This document shows positions 8,301 through 17,303 of a stretch of DNA of 38,625 bases, one piece after another. Positions within the stretch are counted from its first letter, which is position 1. The number at the start of each line of letters is the position of its first letter. Both the position numbers and the translations under genes were made by a program. Source of the DNA: Halobacteriales archaeon QS_4_70_19 (GTDB taxonomy: Archaea; Halobacteriota; Halobacteria; Halobacteriales; Haloarculaceae). The notes below the pieces were generated by a model. The model did no database searches and was not told the origin of the DNA. It worked only from the letters and a program-made list of their open reading frames with translations. The DNA lies in contig PXRM01000034.1 in the NCBI GenBank assembly GCA_003020985.1, positions 1 to 38,625 on the forward strand. The letters run 5' to 3'.

Positions 8301-11300
8301 CTCCGCGAGGAACGCCTCGACGCTGTCCTCGAGGGACTCGTCGTCCGGCCGGTCGTCCTTGAAGACGCGCCAGTCCGGCGCCTCCTTCGCGGCCAGCGTG
8401 GAGAGGTTGATGTGCCCGAGGTTGCAGGCCTCGTACTCCTCGAGCGGCTGTTCACCACAGTTATGTACCACTACTCCGTTCCCAACGAAAGAATGGGTAT
8501 CTGGCTCGTTCAAATCATACACTTGTTCATTACTACTGTACTCGACCGACTCAACTGTCGCCGTGAACTCCTCCGAGTACGGCCCGCGTGTGTACGAATC
8601 GATATGCGATTCGAGCTGCCGCTGCTTGTCCTCTCGGAGGAACCCGATTTCGTCGCGGAACCTGATCAGGTTATCCTTCGATATCACTAAATCGTGGAAA
8701 CCCTTGGTTTCGTACGTTTTCGTTCCCCCGTTGCCGTCGGATAATTCTCTTTCGCCCGGAGGCTTCCGGTTCTCGTAGATTTGGCTGGCGATCCCGAAAT
8801 TGAGCAGGAGCTGCTGTGTCTGCTCGAGTAGTTCGAGTTCGGAACTCGCGAGCCGTACCGTTCGACCGTTATCCTTGTTCCCCTGCACGCTCCCGTCGGC
8901 GGTGAAGAGTGCCTGCAGGAAGCCCCGAGCCATCTCCTCGCTCCCGCGCATGACGGCGTCGGGAACCTGATGCTTCTGCTCCGTGAGTCCGAACTGCTCG
9001 GCCATCTCGTAGAGGCGTGCCGAACGGACGCGCTGCTCGGTAGCCTGGGCGCCGCAGTAGTCGTCGTCGCGCGAGATATCGCTGACGCCGACCTCGTAAC
9101 CGGCGTTCCCGACCGGCTCGCGGACGACCTCGTTCAGGTCGTTCGCGAGCGACTGTGAGATATCCGCATCCTCGTCGTAGAAGTTGAGGACGGCACGTTC
9201 CTCGCCGTGCTTGAGATGCCCATCGCCGACGGTCCACCCGAGGACGCGGCCCTCGGCGGCGGAACCGTGCTGGCCGAATCCACCCTTCCGATTCTGGATG
9301 TGAACGGCGTCACCGGCGTCGAGGTTCCGGGCCTCAACCCAGCCGTTGACGGTCATGACGCGGTGGTCGGCGGTGAGACGGAGGCTGTACCCCTCCTCCG
9401 TCGTCAGTTCGTATACGTCCTTCTCGCCCGTTTTGTAGACGCTACTGGCCTCTTTGATGCGGTCGTCGTGGAGCCGTCCGTCGACGACCACGTCCCGAGC
9501 GATACCCTGCTCGTACAGTTCCTCGGCGGGAACGAGCCCGTTCCCGGTGCTGATGAGTGTCTCCCCCGTGACACAGGGGTTCGTCGCGAGGATGCGGTGG
9601 TCCGGGTGCTCCTCGACGTCGAACGAGTGCTGCTTGTTCACCCGCTCGAGGTAGATGACGCCCGGCTCGCCGTTCTCGTGGGCGCCGTCGACGATGCGGT
9701 CCCAGATGAGTTCGGGGTCGATGGTGAGCTCCTCGCCGGGCTCGACGTGCTCGCCCAGCCCGTAGCGGGAGTACATCTCCTTCGTCTCCTCGGTGGCGAT
9801 GTGGGGCTCGCCCGTCCGCGGGCTGGTGAAGGTGAACGCCTCGTCGTTCTCTAGGGCCTCCATGAAGTCGTCCGTGACGCCGACCGAGATGTTGAAGTTC
9901 GAGAGGTGGCCCTCGACGGCGTTCCGGAGGTGCTTGGGGACCTTCCCGTTCTCGTCGATGAGTTCGCGGGCCTCCTCCAGCGCCTCGGAGAAGGAGGTGT
10001 ATGTGAAGTCGTCGGGGTCGTTGAGGCGCAGGGTGTGGGCCAGCGAGACGTCCTTGTTCTTCGCGTGGATGAACTCGATGACGTCCGGGTGGGAGACGCG
10101 CATCACGCCCATCTGGGCGCCCCGCCGGGCGCCGCCCTGGGCGATGGTCTCGCAGTTGTGGACCACGACGTCCTCTGCGACGTAGGTGTGCGTGCCGGCG
10201 ACTTCGGCGTTGTACACCGGTCCCTCGTATGAGATGCGTTCGATCTCGTCGATCGGGACGACCTCGTGTCCGTGCGCCTGCTTCGTTCGATCGACTGCGC
10301 GGAAGTCGTCCGGGACCTCGTCGAACAGCCGCTCCAGCGGTGTCCCGAGCGCGGTACTGACGCTGGCGCTCACCCGGTACGTGGGCTGTCGATCGTCGGG
10401 TGTCCGGCTGTGTCGAGAGAACTGGACTCCACAGCGGAGCCCGGCCTGGAACACCCAGTCGATGATCTCCTCACAGACCAGCTGTAGCCGGACGCGCTGG
10501 CTCTCGCCGCGGGTCTGGAGCGTGCCGTCACCGTCGAACAGCGCCTCGATGACGCGTGCCTGCGTCTCGACCGGGGCGTCCCAGAGGAACTCCGGAACGT
10601 GCTTTTGGCTCGCGCCGGTCCCGAACAGCCCTTCGACGAGCTGTGCGAAGCTCGCGCTTTCAGCGTGGACGACCCGGGTGTTCCGGTCCTCGACGACCTC
10701 GACGCGCGAGGGAACGTCGAAGGCACCCAGCGCATCCCGAATCTCGGCCGCCGCAGCGGTCTCGTCAGCGTGAAGCGTGAACGTCACCTCGTCCGGAATC
10801 CCGCGACGGTAGACCACACATCCCTCGGCGAGATACCAGCCCGCGACGGTGGCGAACGCCTCCATCGAGACCTCCGTCGATATCGGTGCCGGACGCGGTC
10901 CCTCGTCTGCGCCGTAGTGCTCGCGGTTGATCACCGTCCCGCCATCGGTGAACGCCAGTGGGCCGGACGCGACCGTCGAGAGGTCGAGCGTGTCGTCGAG
11001 CGTGAGGCCGTTCTCCGTCGCTGAACTTCCGAGGACGAGCAGATCGTTCTCCGTCAGGTCGGCGGCATCGACCCACTCGAACCCGTCGTCACGCGCGACC
11101 TTGAACGGGTGTTCGGCCGTGGCCCGAATCGGCTCGTCGAGACGTTCCGGGACGACCTCGACGAGTTCCTCGTCGACTTGCCGTTCCATCGTCTCGACGA
11201 CCTGTTGTTCGTGGCCCTCCTCGTCGATCACGAGATCACCCTCCCGAACCGTCTCGATGGGACGCTGCCCGCCGGGAGTGAGAACGTCCGTCCCCGGCGG

Positions 11301-13441
11301 GAAGCACATCTGGTCGAACGTCTCCATGAACGTCATCGGGCCGCTGGCGATTCCCCCCGTGGAGCCGACCGGGTCGCCGAACGGACGGAGCTGCCAGAAG
11401 GCGTAGCCCATCCCGCCGCCGCTGTTGTGTGAGACGAGCCCGTTCGCGACGTACTCCGGGTCGTCGGCGACCGTCACGTCGTAGACGGTGTCCTCGCCCG
11501 CATCTTCGATAGCGACGACGGACTGCTCCCAGGTGGTACCGTCGACGCGACCGACGTTCGCGGAGCGGGTCTCGCTCTCGGCGAGCGCGGTACGGAGCGT
11601 CTCGGTCCGGTCATCGAGGAAGCCGACACGCTCGGCGAACGGCGCCAACCCCTCGCGACCGACGGGGGCGACGGAGGCGTAGTCCCGGTCCTCGTTCGCC
11701 CAGTCCCACCGGTTCGCGGGGATGCCCACACCGAGCATGAGCTGGACGACATCGTCGATCAGTTCGTCGGAGGCGCTGTAGAGTCGGGGATACTTCCCCT
11801 TGATCAGGGTGCCGTCGGCAGTGAACAGCCCACGGAGGAAGCCGGCGGCGACGGAGCGGTCACCCCGCTCGATGGGCGCTGGAACCCGCGCCCCGGTCGA
11901 GGACGGCCTGGCGTCGCCGAAGTTGGCGAGCCACCAGCGCTTGATCTCGTGACTGTGGACGACGGCCTCGTAGCAGCCGTCCGCCCAGGTCCAGTCGACC
12001 CCGGTGTCGAACAGGTCACGGACCCGGCGGTCGAGCGTCTCGAGAACCGACTCCCGCGAGACGTGGAAGCGGATGCCGTCCTGATGAACGGAGCCGTCAC
12101 CGATCCAGAGCCCGACCAGCTCGGCCAGATCATCGCTCAGCGTCTCGGGCTGGCTCACTGTCTTGACCGGGCGGCCGTTCGTCTCCATATCGCGGGCGCG
12201 GCGGAGACTTCCGACCGTCGCGGCGGCCACACCGAGTTCCTCGGCGATCTCGTTATCCGTGCGACCCGCGTCGTGAAGCGATTCGAACGCGTCCTCGTCG
12301 AAGGTCCGGCCCTTCGAGCGACCGCCCTGGCCGTTCGGCGAGAGCCCGAGTTCGTCGGCTCGTCGGCGCTGAACGGTCGACGGGGAGGCATCCAGGCGCT
12401 CGGCGATCTCGTAGTCCGAGAGTCCCTCGGCGTGAAGGCTCTCGATGGCCTCGTTCGAGACGGTCCGGGCGTCCGCCCAGCCGGCACCGCTCGGCACCGT
12501 CTCCAGCGACACCGTCCGGTCCGCCTCGGCCAGCCAGCCCAGACGAACCGAGACGGTGTCGCCTTCGGACACGTCGTCCAGTTCCGTCCACTCACCGTTC
12601 ACCAGCAAGCGGTGGTTCGGCGTCCCAGCGAGTTCGATGCCGCTCTCGGTTTCGAGCCGCCGCGTCGGGGCATCGTCGTACGCGTGGACCTCCTCGACGC
12701 GTTTCGTCCGATAGCCCTCGCTATCACGCTGGACGATTTCGTCACCCGGCTCCACGTCCGCGATGGAGACGGTCCCAACATCTGCGACACGAACCGTGGC
12801 GTCGGCGGTCAGGCACTGGAACACCTCGGCGGCCTCCTTCGCGGTCTGGTGGATGTCCGTGAGGTCGTCACCGGGCGAGTCGACGAAGCAGGCCGAGAGC
12901 TGCTGGAGCTCGTCGCCGGCGTTCATCAGCGTCGGCGAGTTCGGGATGAACGAGAGCTGCTCCATCAGGTCCTGGAACTCGCCGGCCGTCGCCTCGACGT
13001 GGTCGCGGATCCCGTCGGGGAGTTCGGGAACGAGCGTCTCGTACGCGAACTTGTTGACGTTGTGGACGTCGAGGGTCGTCTCCGCGTCGTCCGCGGCGGT
13101 CGTGCCGGCACCGTCTCGCGGGCTCTGCCCGAGACCTCCTCGGCGAGTTCGTCGCGGCGCGGGTGGTCCGGCTTCAGCAGGTCCGGCGTGACCGTCACCT
13201 CCACGTCGCGGCGCTCGGCCTCGAAGACGGCCTCGGCGAGTGCGATGTTGCGCGCGACCCGCTGGAAGAGGTCCTCCTGCTCCTCGACGAAGTTCCCGTC
13301 GGCGTCCTTCTTGAGGTAGCGCGCCGGTAGGATGTTGTGGTAGGCGTTGCCCGTGAGTCGCTCCTCCATCGTGTCGCCCTCCGTCCGCTTGACCGGCAGG
13401 ACGACCTCGTCGGCGTCGACCTCTGGTGTCTCCGAGCTCAT
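5342..13441 (-). CDS. nrdJ: class II (B12-dependent) ribonucleotide reductase, four inteins, two frame breaks
   Basis: The encoded enzyme reduces ribonucleotides to deoxyribonucleotides using adenosylcobalamin. Extein landmarks in order: start [30 protein letters not shown] (redox Cys); [41 protein letters not shown] (radical Cys in the N-x-C-x-E loop and second redox Cys); [24 protein letters not shown]-terminal CPDCGG and CEACGWSEC cysteines. Exteins total about 1,040 residues, a normal size for haloarchaeal NrdJ. Inteins interrupt at VFQ/S, DQM/C, TNP/C and after APTG. The reading frame breaks near 13113-13135 (2 extra nt within a hairpin) and at 6569, where intein 4 meets the C-extein and about 12 codons (TTSM to TGG region) plus frame are missing. 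As written it cannot yield full-length enzyme; either a pseudogene or sequence errors. Confidence 0.9.
6570..7877 (-). mobile_element. nrdJ intein 4 (436 residues), C-terminal junction lost
   Basis: The intein is inserted after NTTTIAPTG. It begins [18 protein letters not shown], has ATPDHRFRT (block B), endonuclease blocks [13 protein letters not shown] and [14 protein letters not shown], and ends [12 protein letters not shown]. The next base begins an out-of-frame CGAGCCC, in which GAG CCC ATC resumes the host at EPIYN. The expected +1 Thr/Ser/Cys and about 12 host codons between APTG and CEPIYN are absent. Without the +1 nucleophile in frame the intein should not splice normally. Confidence 0.9.
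8460..9575 (-). mobile_element. nrdJ intein 3 (372 residues) at the radical cysteine
   Basis: The intein is inserted between RILATNP and [10 protein letters not shown]. It begins [18 protein letters not shown], has [13 protein letters not shown] (block B), endonuclease blocks [13 protein letters not shown] and [14 protein letters not shown], and ends [10 protein letters not shown] followed by Cys. The +1 Cys that it needs for splicing is the thiyl-radical Cys of the host active site (NPCGE). Composition is somewhat less GC-rich than the host exteins. Confidence 0.93.
10155..11306 (-). mobile_element. nrdJ intein 2 (384 residues)
   Basis: The intein is inserted between TFMETFDQM and CETIAQGG. 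It begins [18 protein letters not shown], has ATAEHPFKV (block B), endonuclease blocks [13 protein letters not shown] and [12 protein letters not shown], and ends [10 protein letters not shown] followed by Cys. The splice residues Cys1, the penultimate His, Asn and Cys+1 are intact. The second motif keeps an acidic pair (DGDG), so homing activity may persist. Confidence 0.93.
11424..12815 (-). mobile_element. nrdJ intein 1 (464 residues, LAGLIDADG plus HTH repeats)
   Basis: The intein is inserted between VFQ and SGGGMGYAF. It begins [14 protein letters not shown] (block A), has GTPNHRLL (block B His), endonuclease blocks [13 protein letters not shown] and [14 protein letters not shown], and ends VANGLVSHN followed by Ser. 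All splicing residues are present, so it should splice. Intein residues about 119-215 add two helix-turn-helix-like repeats ([20 protein letters not shown] and [20 protein letters not shown]) between the Hint and endonuclease domains, probably extra DNA-recognition modules for homing. Confidence 0.93.
13113..13135. repeat. palindromic core inside nrdJ at frameshift 1
   Basis: On the plus strand GTCTCG-CG-GGC, loop TCT, GCCCGAGAC. Removing the two extra bases CG (13119-13120) gives a perfect 9-bp hairpin with a 3-nt loop and also restores the frame from LAEEV to AGTTAADD. The core is shared with elements in and around leuD, leuC and the small gene before leuC. Confidence 0.7.
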
Positions 13442-13789
13442 CGCTATCGCCCCCCTTCTCCGAGAGTGAGATCCGAATGCTGTATCATGATGGTGTGTTG
13501 TCGCTCCCTACCGAATAACCCTCGGTAGCACGGGCGTCTGTCGGACGTCTGACGTTCCACTGTCGGCACTGTCCCGACGGACTGTGATGGATTCGCGCGG
13601 GTGTCCGCGCGACACGACCTGTGCTGACTCCCCCTGAACTAATAACCGTAGGCATACCGGAGTGGAAGTGAAACTCGAACCGCGAGAATCGCCCGACGAG
13701 AGCGTGATTTCGACTGGAAGTGACGGGGGGTTGGAGAGCGTACCGGTTCGGCCGACACGTTTACCTCGACAGGCCATCTGGTGGCTCGT
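13442..13789. promoter_or_regulatory. divergent promoter region between nrdJ and small membrane gene
   Basis: About 350 bp between divergent genes. On the minus strand an in-frame micro-ORF ([14 protein letters not shown]) ends 2 nt before the nrdJ ATG. The AT-richer stretch around 13636-13650 (TGAACTAATAACC) is a candidate promoter element. I see no RNA gene here. Confidence 0.4.
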
Positions 13790-14029
13790 ATGCTCCCCGG
13801 CCTCACGCCGCTGCAACTCGGGCCACTCGCGTCCCCGGTGGGACTTATCGGTGCACTGATAGTCGTGCTACTCGCCATCGTGGTCGTCCGGTTCGTCCTC
13901 AAACTGGCCGTCCGCATCGCCATCATCGCCGGCGTCGTCGTGGCCGTCCTCTGGTTCCTCGGCCTGGCCGGCCCGCTCCGGAGCCTCGTGGGCACGGTGG
14001 GGGTGACCCCCGGGCTCCTGGGCGTCTGA
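13790..14029 (+). CDS. small haloarchaeal membrane protein
   Basis: About 79 residues starting at ATG (MLPGLTPLQLGPLASPVG); an in-frame GTG lies three codons upstream. Two hydrophobic helices are packed closely (VGLIGALIVVLLAIVVVRFV and IAIIAGVVVAVLWFLGLAG), with a basic residue pair between them. No domain is recognisable. It lies 53 bp ahead of phoU on the same strand and may share a transcript, but the ATACATATC sequence before phoU offers that gene its own promoter. Confidence 0.7.
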   Translation: MLPGLTPLQLGPLASPVGLIGALIVVLLAIVVVRFVLKLAVRIAIIAGVVVAVLWFLGLAGPLRSLVGTVGVTPGLLGV

Positions 14030-14082
14030 CGGCCGACCGACGGTACCCAATACATATCAGTGGAGGTGGCCTGCTACCGGGC

Positions 14083-14760
14083 ATGCCCCGGGAGAGCTAC
14101 CAATCGCAGCTGGAACAGCTCCGCGAGGACGTCCTCTACATGAGCGAGATCGTGACGGAGCGGTTCCGGAGTGCGCTGTCGGCGCTCGAACGGCGCGACG
14201 AGGAGACCGCCTGGGAGGTCATCGAGGGCGACGACGAGATCAACCAGCTCTACCTCGAACTCGAACAGGACTGCATCGACCTGCTCGCCCTCCAGCAGCC
14301 GGTCGCCAGCGACCTCCGCTTCATTGCCGCCTCGTTCAAGATCATCACGGACCTCGAACGGATCGCCGACCTCGCGACCAACATCGGCGACTACACCCTC
14401 GAGGCCGGCGAGGAGCGCTACCCCGACGTCGACGTCCAGGGGGTCGGGGACGACGTGCTCGAGATGGTCAAGGAGGCAATGGCCGCCTACGCCGAGGAGG
14501 ACCCCGCCCTCTGCCGGGCGGTCGCGGCCCGCGACGACGAGGTGGACGCCCAGTGCGAACGCGCGTCCGACGAGATCGTCCGCAGCCTCATCGAGACGGA
14601 GCTCGACGACCCCGAACACACCGACGCCGAGGCGCTCATGGACGACGTCTCCCGCCTCCTGCTCACCATCCGCGACCTGGAACGCGTCGGCGACCACGCC
14701 GTCAACATCGCCGCCCGTGCGCTGTACATGATCGAGAACGACGACGAACTCATCTACTAG
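14083..14760 (+). CDS. phoU: PhoU family phosphate-signalling protein
   Basis: The 225-residue all-helical protein consists of two PhoU three-helix repeats. Each carries the metal-binding signature: DLRFIAASFKIITDLERIAD with LATNIGDY in the first, and LLLTIRDLERVGDHAVNIAA in the second (E/DxxxD pattern). Length is typical for single PhoU proteins. PhoU modulates phosphate uptake, usually with Pst or PiT transporters. No pst genes are adjacent; a PiT-type permease lies about 19 kb away. Start is the ATG after a TATA-like ATACATATC, consistent with leaderless translation. Confidence 0.92.
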   Translation: MPRESYQSQLEQLREDVLYMSEIVTERFRSALSALERRDEETAWEVIEGDDEINQLYLELEQDCIDLLALQQPVASDLRFIAASFKIITDLERIADLATNIGDYTLEAGEERYPDVDVQGVGDDVLEMVKEAMAAYAEEDPALCRAVAARDDEVDAQCERASDEIVRSLIETELDDPEHTDAEALMDDVSRLLLTIRDLERVGDHAVNIAARALYMIENDDELIY

Positions 14761-14930
14761 AGCCTCTTTCGCGCTCGGGTGTCCCCGGCGCGCCCTTCGA
14801 GCGCGCTTGCGGGCACCGACTGGCCGGTATTGCCGGCCAGCTGTTCGTTCGTCGGCTCCGCCGACGTACCACCCGCGGTCATGGAATCGCGGAGCGGTTC
14901 CACGGGCAATCAAAACGCGCCGCGTTCTGA
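14761..14930. repeat. hairpin mosaic downstream of phoU
   Basis: The spacer is a run of GC-rich inverted repeats: CTGGCCGG/CCGGCCAG, GTCGGC-TCC-GCCGAC, GGAATCGC-GGA-GCGGTTCC (one G.U pair) and AACGCG-C-CGCGTT. The 3-nt loops match the hairpins seen around leuD. It may terminate phoU transcripts or be a degenerate array of the same element. Confidence 0.5.
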
Positions 14931-15196
14931 TGACGCAAGAAACGTTCAGAGAAAGGGCTGCTGGCTCGCTGCGCTCGCGCGTATGCAGAACGCCTATAGA
15001 ATAGATAACACCCACATATACTATAAATAGCGGATAATCATCAAATGTCCGCCCCTATATCAGAATAATGTGGGAACAGTGAGCTTATTCGAGGTTCAAC
15101 CGCGGTAGAACCTCGCCTGCTCCCTGGCGCCCTGCAACGGTCCAATATGGGGGTTGTGGGACAACGCTGATTTAGCGGCCGTTCCTACGGCGTCGC
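14931..15196. other. AT-rich intergenic region with TATA boxes
   Basis: A sharp drop in G+C covers about 14995-15070, including ACTATAAATAGC (15020-15031) and CCTATATCAG. Downstream, GAGGTTC (about 15091) pairs with GAACCTC over a 10-nt loop. This could be an old insertion, a strong promoter, or a small RNA gene of about 100 nt. No coding sequence or tRNA fold is seen. Confidence 0.4.
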
Positions 15197-15673
15197 ATGA
15201 CGGACGACGACCCCGACGGCACGCCCTGGTCCGACCGCATCGTCGGGGCACGGATGGCCGTCGACAGCGAGTTCTCCGACGAGGTCGACCGGTCCGTGTT
15301 CTCCCGGCAGGAGTGGGGACTGGTGATGACCGCCGTCGAGTTCGACATCGAGAACGCAGCCGACGATGGGGCGGCCGAGCTGGTGGCGAACACCGACAAA
15401 CTGCGCGACGTTCTGCCCGAGCTGGAGCGCGCCCGCGAGGCCCAGGCAGCGATGGCTGCCGGCCGGAAACCCGACGACGGGGGCGGCGGCCTGCTCGACA
15501 ACGTGAAAGACGCCCTCGGGTTCGGCGGCAACAGCGCCGAGGAGATCGACGAGGAGCAGCTCCGGGAAGCCAGGCGACTGGCCGACGCCTACGCGCAGGA
15601 ACTCCAGGCTTACCTCGAGTCGAACGGTCGCTGGGCGGAGCTCCGTGCGGCCTACGTCGAACAACACCGGTAA
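15197..15673 (+). CDS. haloarchaeal conserved protein (DUF5799-like)
   Basis: This 158-residue acidic, mostly helical protein has no membrane segment or cysteines. The N-terminal part (WSDRIVGARMAVDSEFSDEV, SRQEWGLVMTAVEFDIEN) is well conserved in haloarchaea as a family I know as DUF5799. A Gly-rich linker (residues about 97-115) leads to a C-terminal helical hairpin. Function is unknown. It converges with leuB across a 150-bp repeat-rich spacer. Confidence 0.8.
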   Translation: MTDDDPDGTPWSDRIVGARMAVDSEFSDEVDRSVFSRQEWGLVMTAVEFDIENAADDGAAELVANTDKLRDVLPELERAREAQAAMAAGRKPDDGGGGLLDNVKDALGFGGNSAEEIDEEQLREARRLADAYAQELQAYLESNGRWAELRAAYVEQHR

Positions 15674-15826
15674 CAACGGCGGTCGCCGGCCACGCTTCTG
15701 ACGCTCCGCATACGCGCGAGCGAAGCGGGTGCGCTTCACCGCCGACGGCCGGAGTCCTCGCGAGCGCAGCGAGCGAGGACCGAAGGCGCTGGTGAGCGAG
15801 GAAACCCGAGGCGTCAGAAAGCTTGT
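15674..15826. repeat. inverted-repeat spacer between convergent genes
   Basis: The spacer carries nested inverted repeats: GTCCTCGC with GCGAGGAC around a GAGCGCAGCGA loop, and GAAGCG with CGCTTC. GCTTCTGACGC at the left end is matched by GCGTCAGAAAGC at the right end. It separates the stops of the DUF5799-like gene and leuB and probably serves as a two-way terminator. Confidence 0.5.
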
Positions 15827-16743
15827 CTAGAGCCGTTCCAGCACCGCCGCCGTCACGTCCTCGGTGGAGGCGTCGCCGCCGAGGTCCGGCGTTCGGGGGC
15901 CGTCGGCCAGCACGTCCTCGACGGCCGCGTGGACCGCGGCGCCCGCGTCGTCGTAGCCGAGGTGCTCCAGCAGCATCGCCGCCGAGACGATGGTCGCGGC
16001 CGGGTTGGCGACGCCCTGGCCGGCGATGTCGGGGGCGGTGCCGTGGACCGGCTCGAACAGCGCGTTCTCCGGGCCGACGTTCGCGCTGGGGAGCAGGCCC
16101 AGGCCGCCGACCAGCCCCGCCGACAGGGCAGCCGGGTCGCGAACGCGTCCATCAGCACCTCCTCCGTCTCGACGCCGCGGTCGTCGGCGACCCGGACGAC
16201 CGCGTCCCGGAAGCGGCCGTCCGTCTCGCGCATCACGTTCGCCTTGTGGGCGACGTGGAAACCGTCAACGTCCCGCTCGGCGGTGTAGTCGCAGGCGAAG
16301 CGGGCGAGCCGCTCCGAGGCGGAGGTGGTCGTCACGCGCGTCAGCGTCGAGAGATCGTCGGAGAGCCGGTCCTCGTGGCCGGCGTAGACGCCCTCCGTGT
16401 TCTCGCGGAGGAAGACCACGTCCGTCTCCGGGCGGAGCGCGTCCACGCCCGGGTACGCCCGGGCGGGCCGGACGTTGACGGACGAGTCGACCGCCTCCCG
16501 AAGCGGGAGGATGACGTCGGCCGCCGTCTCGCCGGCCGCGCCGAACAGCGTCGCGTCGGCGGCCGCCACCGCGTCGTACGTCTCCCCCGGGAGCGCCTCG
16601 CCGGTCTCGGCGAGCACGTCGTCGCCGGCGTCCGCGCGCGTGAACGTGAAGTCGGCGCCGACGGCCTCCAGCACCTCGACTGCGGCCGGCACGACCTCCT
16701 GTCCGATGCCGTCACCCTCGATGACGACGATCTCGTCTGTCAT
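15827..16743 (-). pseudogene. leuB: 3-isopropylmalate dehydrogenase, internal deletion and frameshift
   Basis: LeuB oxidatively decarboxylates 3-isopropylmalate with NAD in leucine synthesis. The N part runs from [17 protein letters not shown] through [13 protein letters not shown] and [15 protein letters not shown] to [10 protein letters not shown]. At 16124-16131 the frame changes and the protein resumes as [35 protein letters not shown] and [21 protein letters not shown]. Compared with the family, about 20-22 residues are missing, including the PNLAGDVLSD motif that supplies the Mg-binding aspartates. The product as written would be inactive. Either the gene is dead (unless another copy exists) or a repeat-mediated assembly error has occurred. 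It is the last leucine gene on this strand. Confidence 0.88.
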
Positions 16744-16861
16744 GCCCCGGGATGGGCGGGGCCGGCGAAAGAGGGTGTCGGTCCGCGTGAGCGGCAGTCT
16801 GACCCCAGTCGATGCCAGGCTCCCGGAGACATACACCTCCCTCGAAGACGTGGTGGGCGAG

Positions 16862-17299
16862 ATGATTGCACCCCCCGTCAGTGGAATCACCGTGCTCCAC
16901 GGCGAGGACGACGCGGCGTTCGCCGACCTGGCCGGCGACGTGCTCGACCTCGTCGCCGACGACATGACGGTCACGACCGCCCCCGATGCGGACGCGGCAC
17001 TGGAGCGATTCGGCGAAGACGGGCGACGCCGCTACGCCGACGACGCCGCCGTCGAGTTCCTGAAGACGGACGGGGTGATCGACCTGGTCGACGAGCCGAT
17101 GACCGAATTCCTCCACCCGGACGATCAGGAACGAGCCGTGGAACGGTTCGAAAGCCCCATCAGGGAGGTCGAATCCGCTCCGGAGATCGAGTACCGAATC
17201 CGGAAGTCGAGGGCACGACGAAGCGGGTGACCCTCGTCCGTGCCAGGCCACCACCGGGGCGAGACGGTCGCACAGGTCGTCGTCCGGACGAGCGAGTAG
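16862..17299 (+). pseudogene. remnant of receiver/PAS signalling protein
   Basis: The reading frame starts [20 protein letters not shown], the first strand and acidic pocket of a response-regulator receiver domain, and continues to DADAALERF. It then jumps directly into a PAS-domain piece (YADDAAVEFLKTDGVIDL, DEPMTEFLHPDDQERAVERF, EIEYRIRKS). After a stop at 17228-17230, another frame continues the PAS end (HHRGETVAQVVVRTSE). The phosphoacceptor half of the receiver and everything after PAS are missing, so this is the wreck of a hybrid histidine kinase or HTH sensor. It lies between leuB and leuD and interrupts the leucine block. Confidence 0.75.
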
Positions 17300-17303
17300 G
17301 CCG

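Noticed and set aside
15715-15800. Possible CRISPR-like repeats (GCGAGCG motifs)
   Set aside because: Repeats are unequal, unspaced and palindromic; there are no regular spacers and no cas genes in the window.
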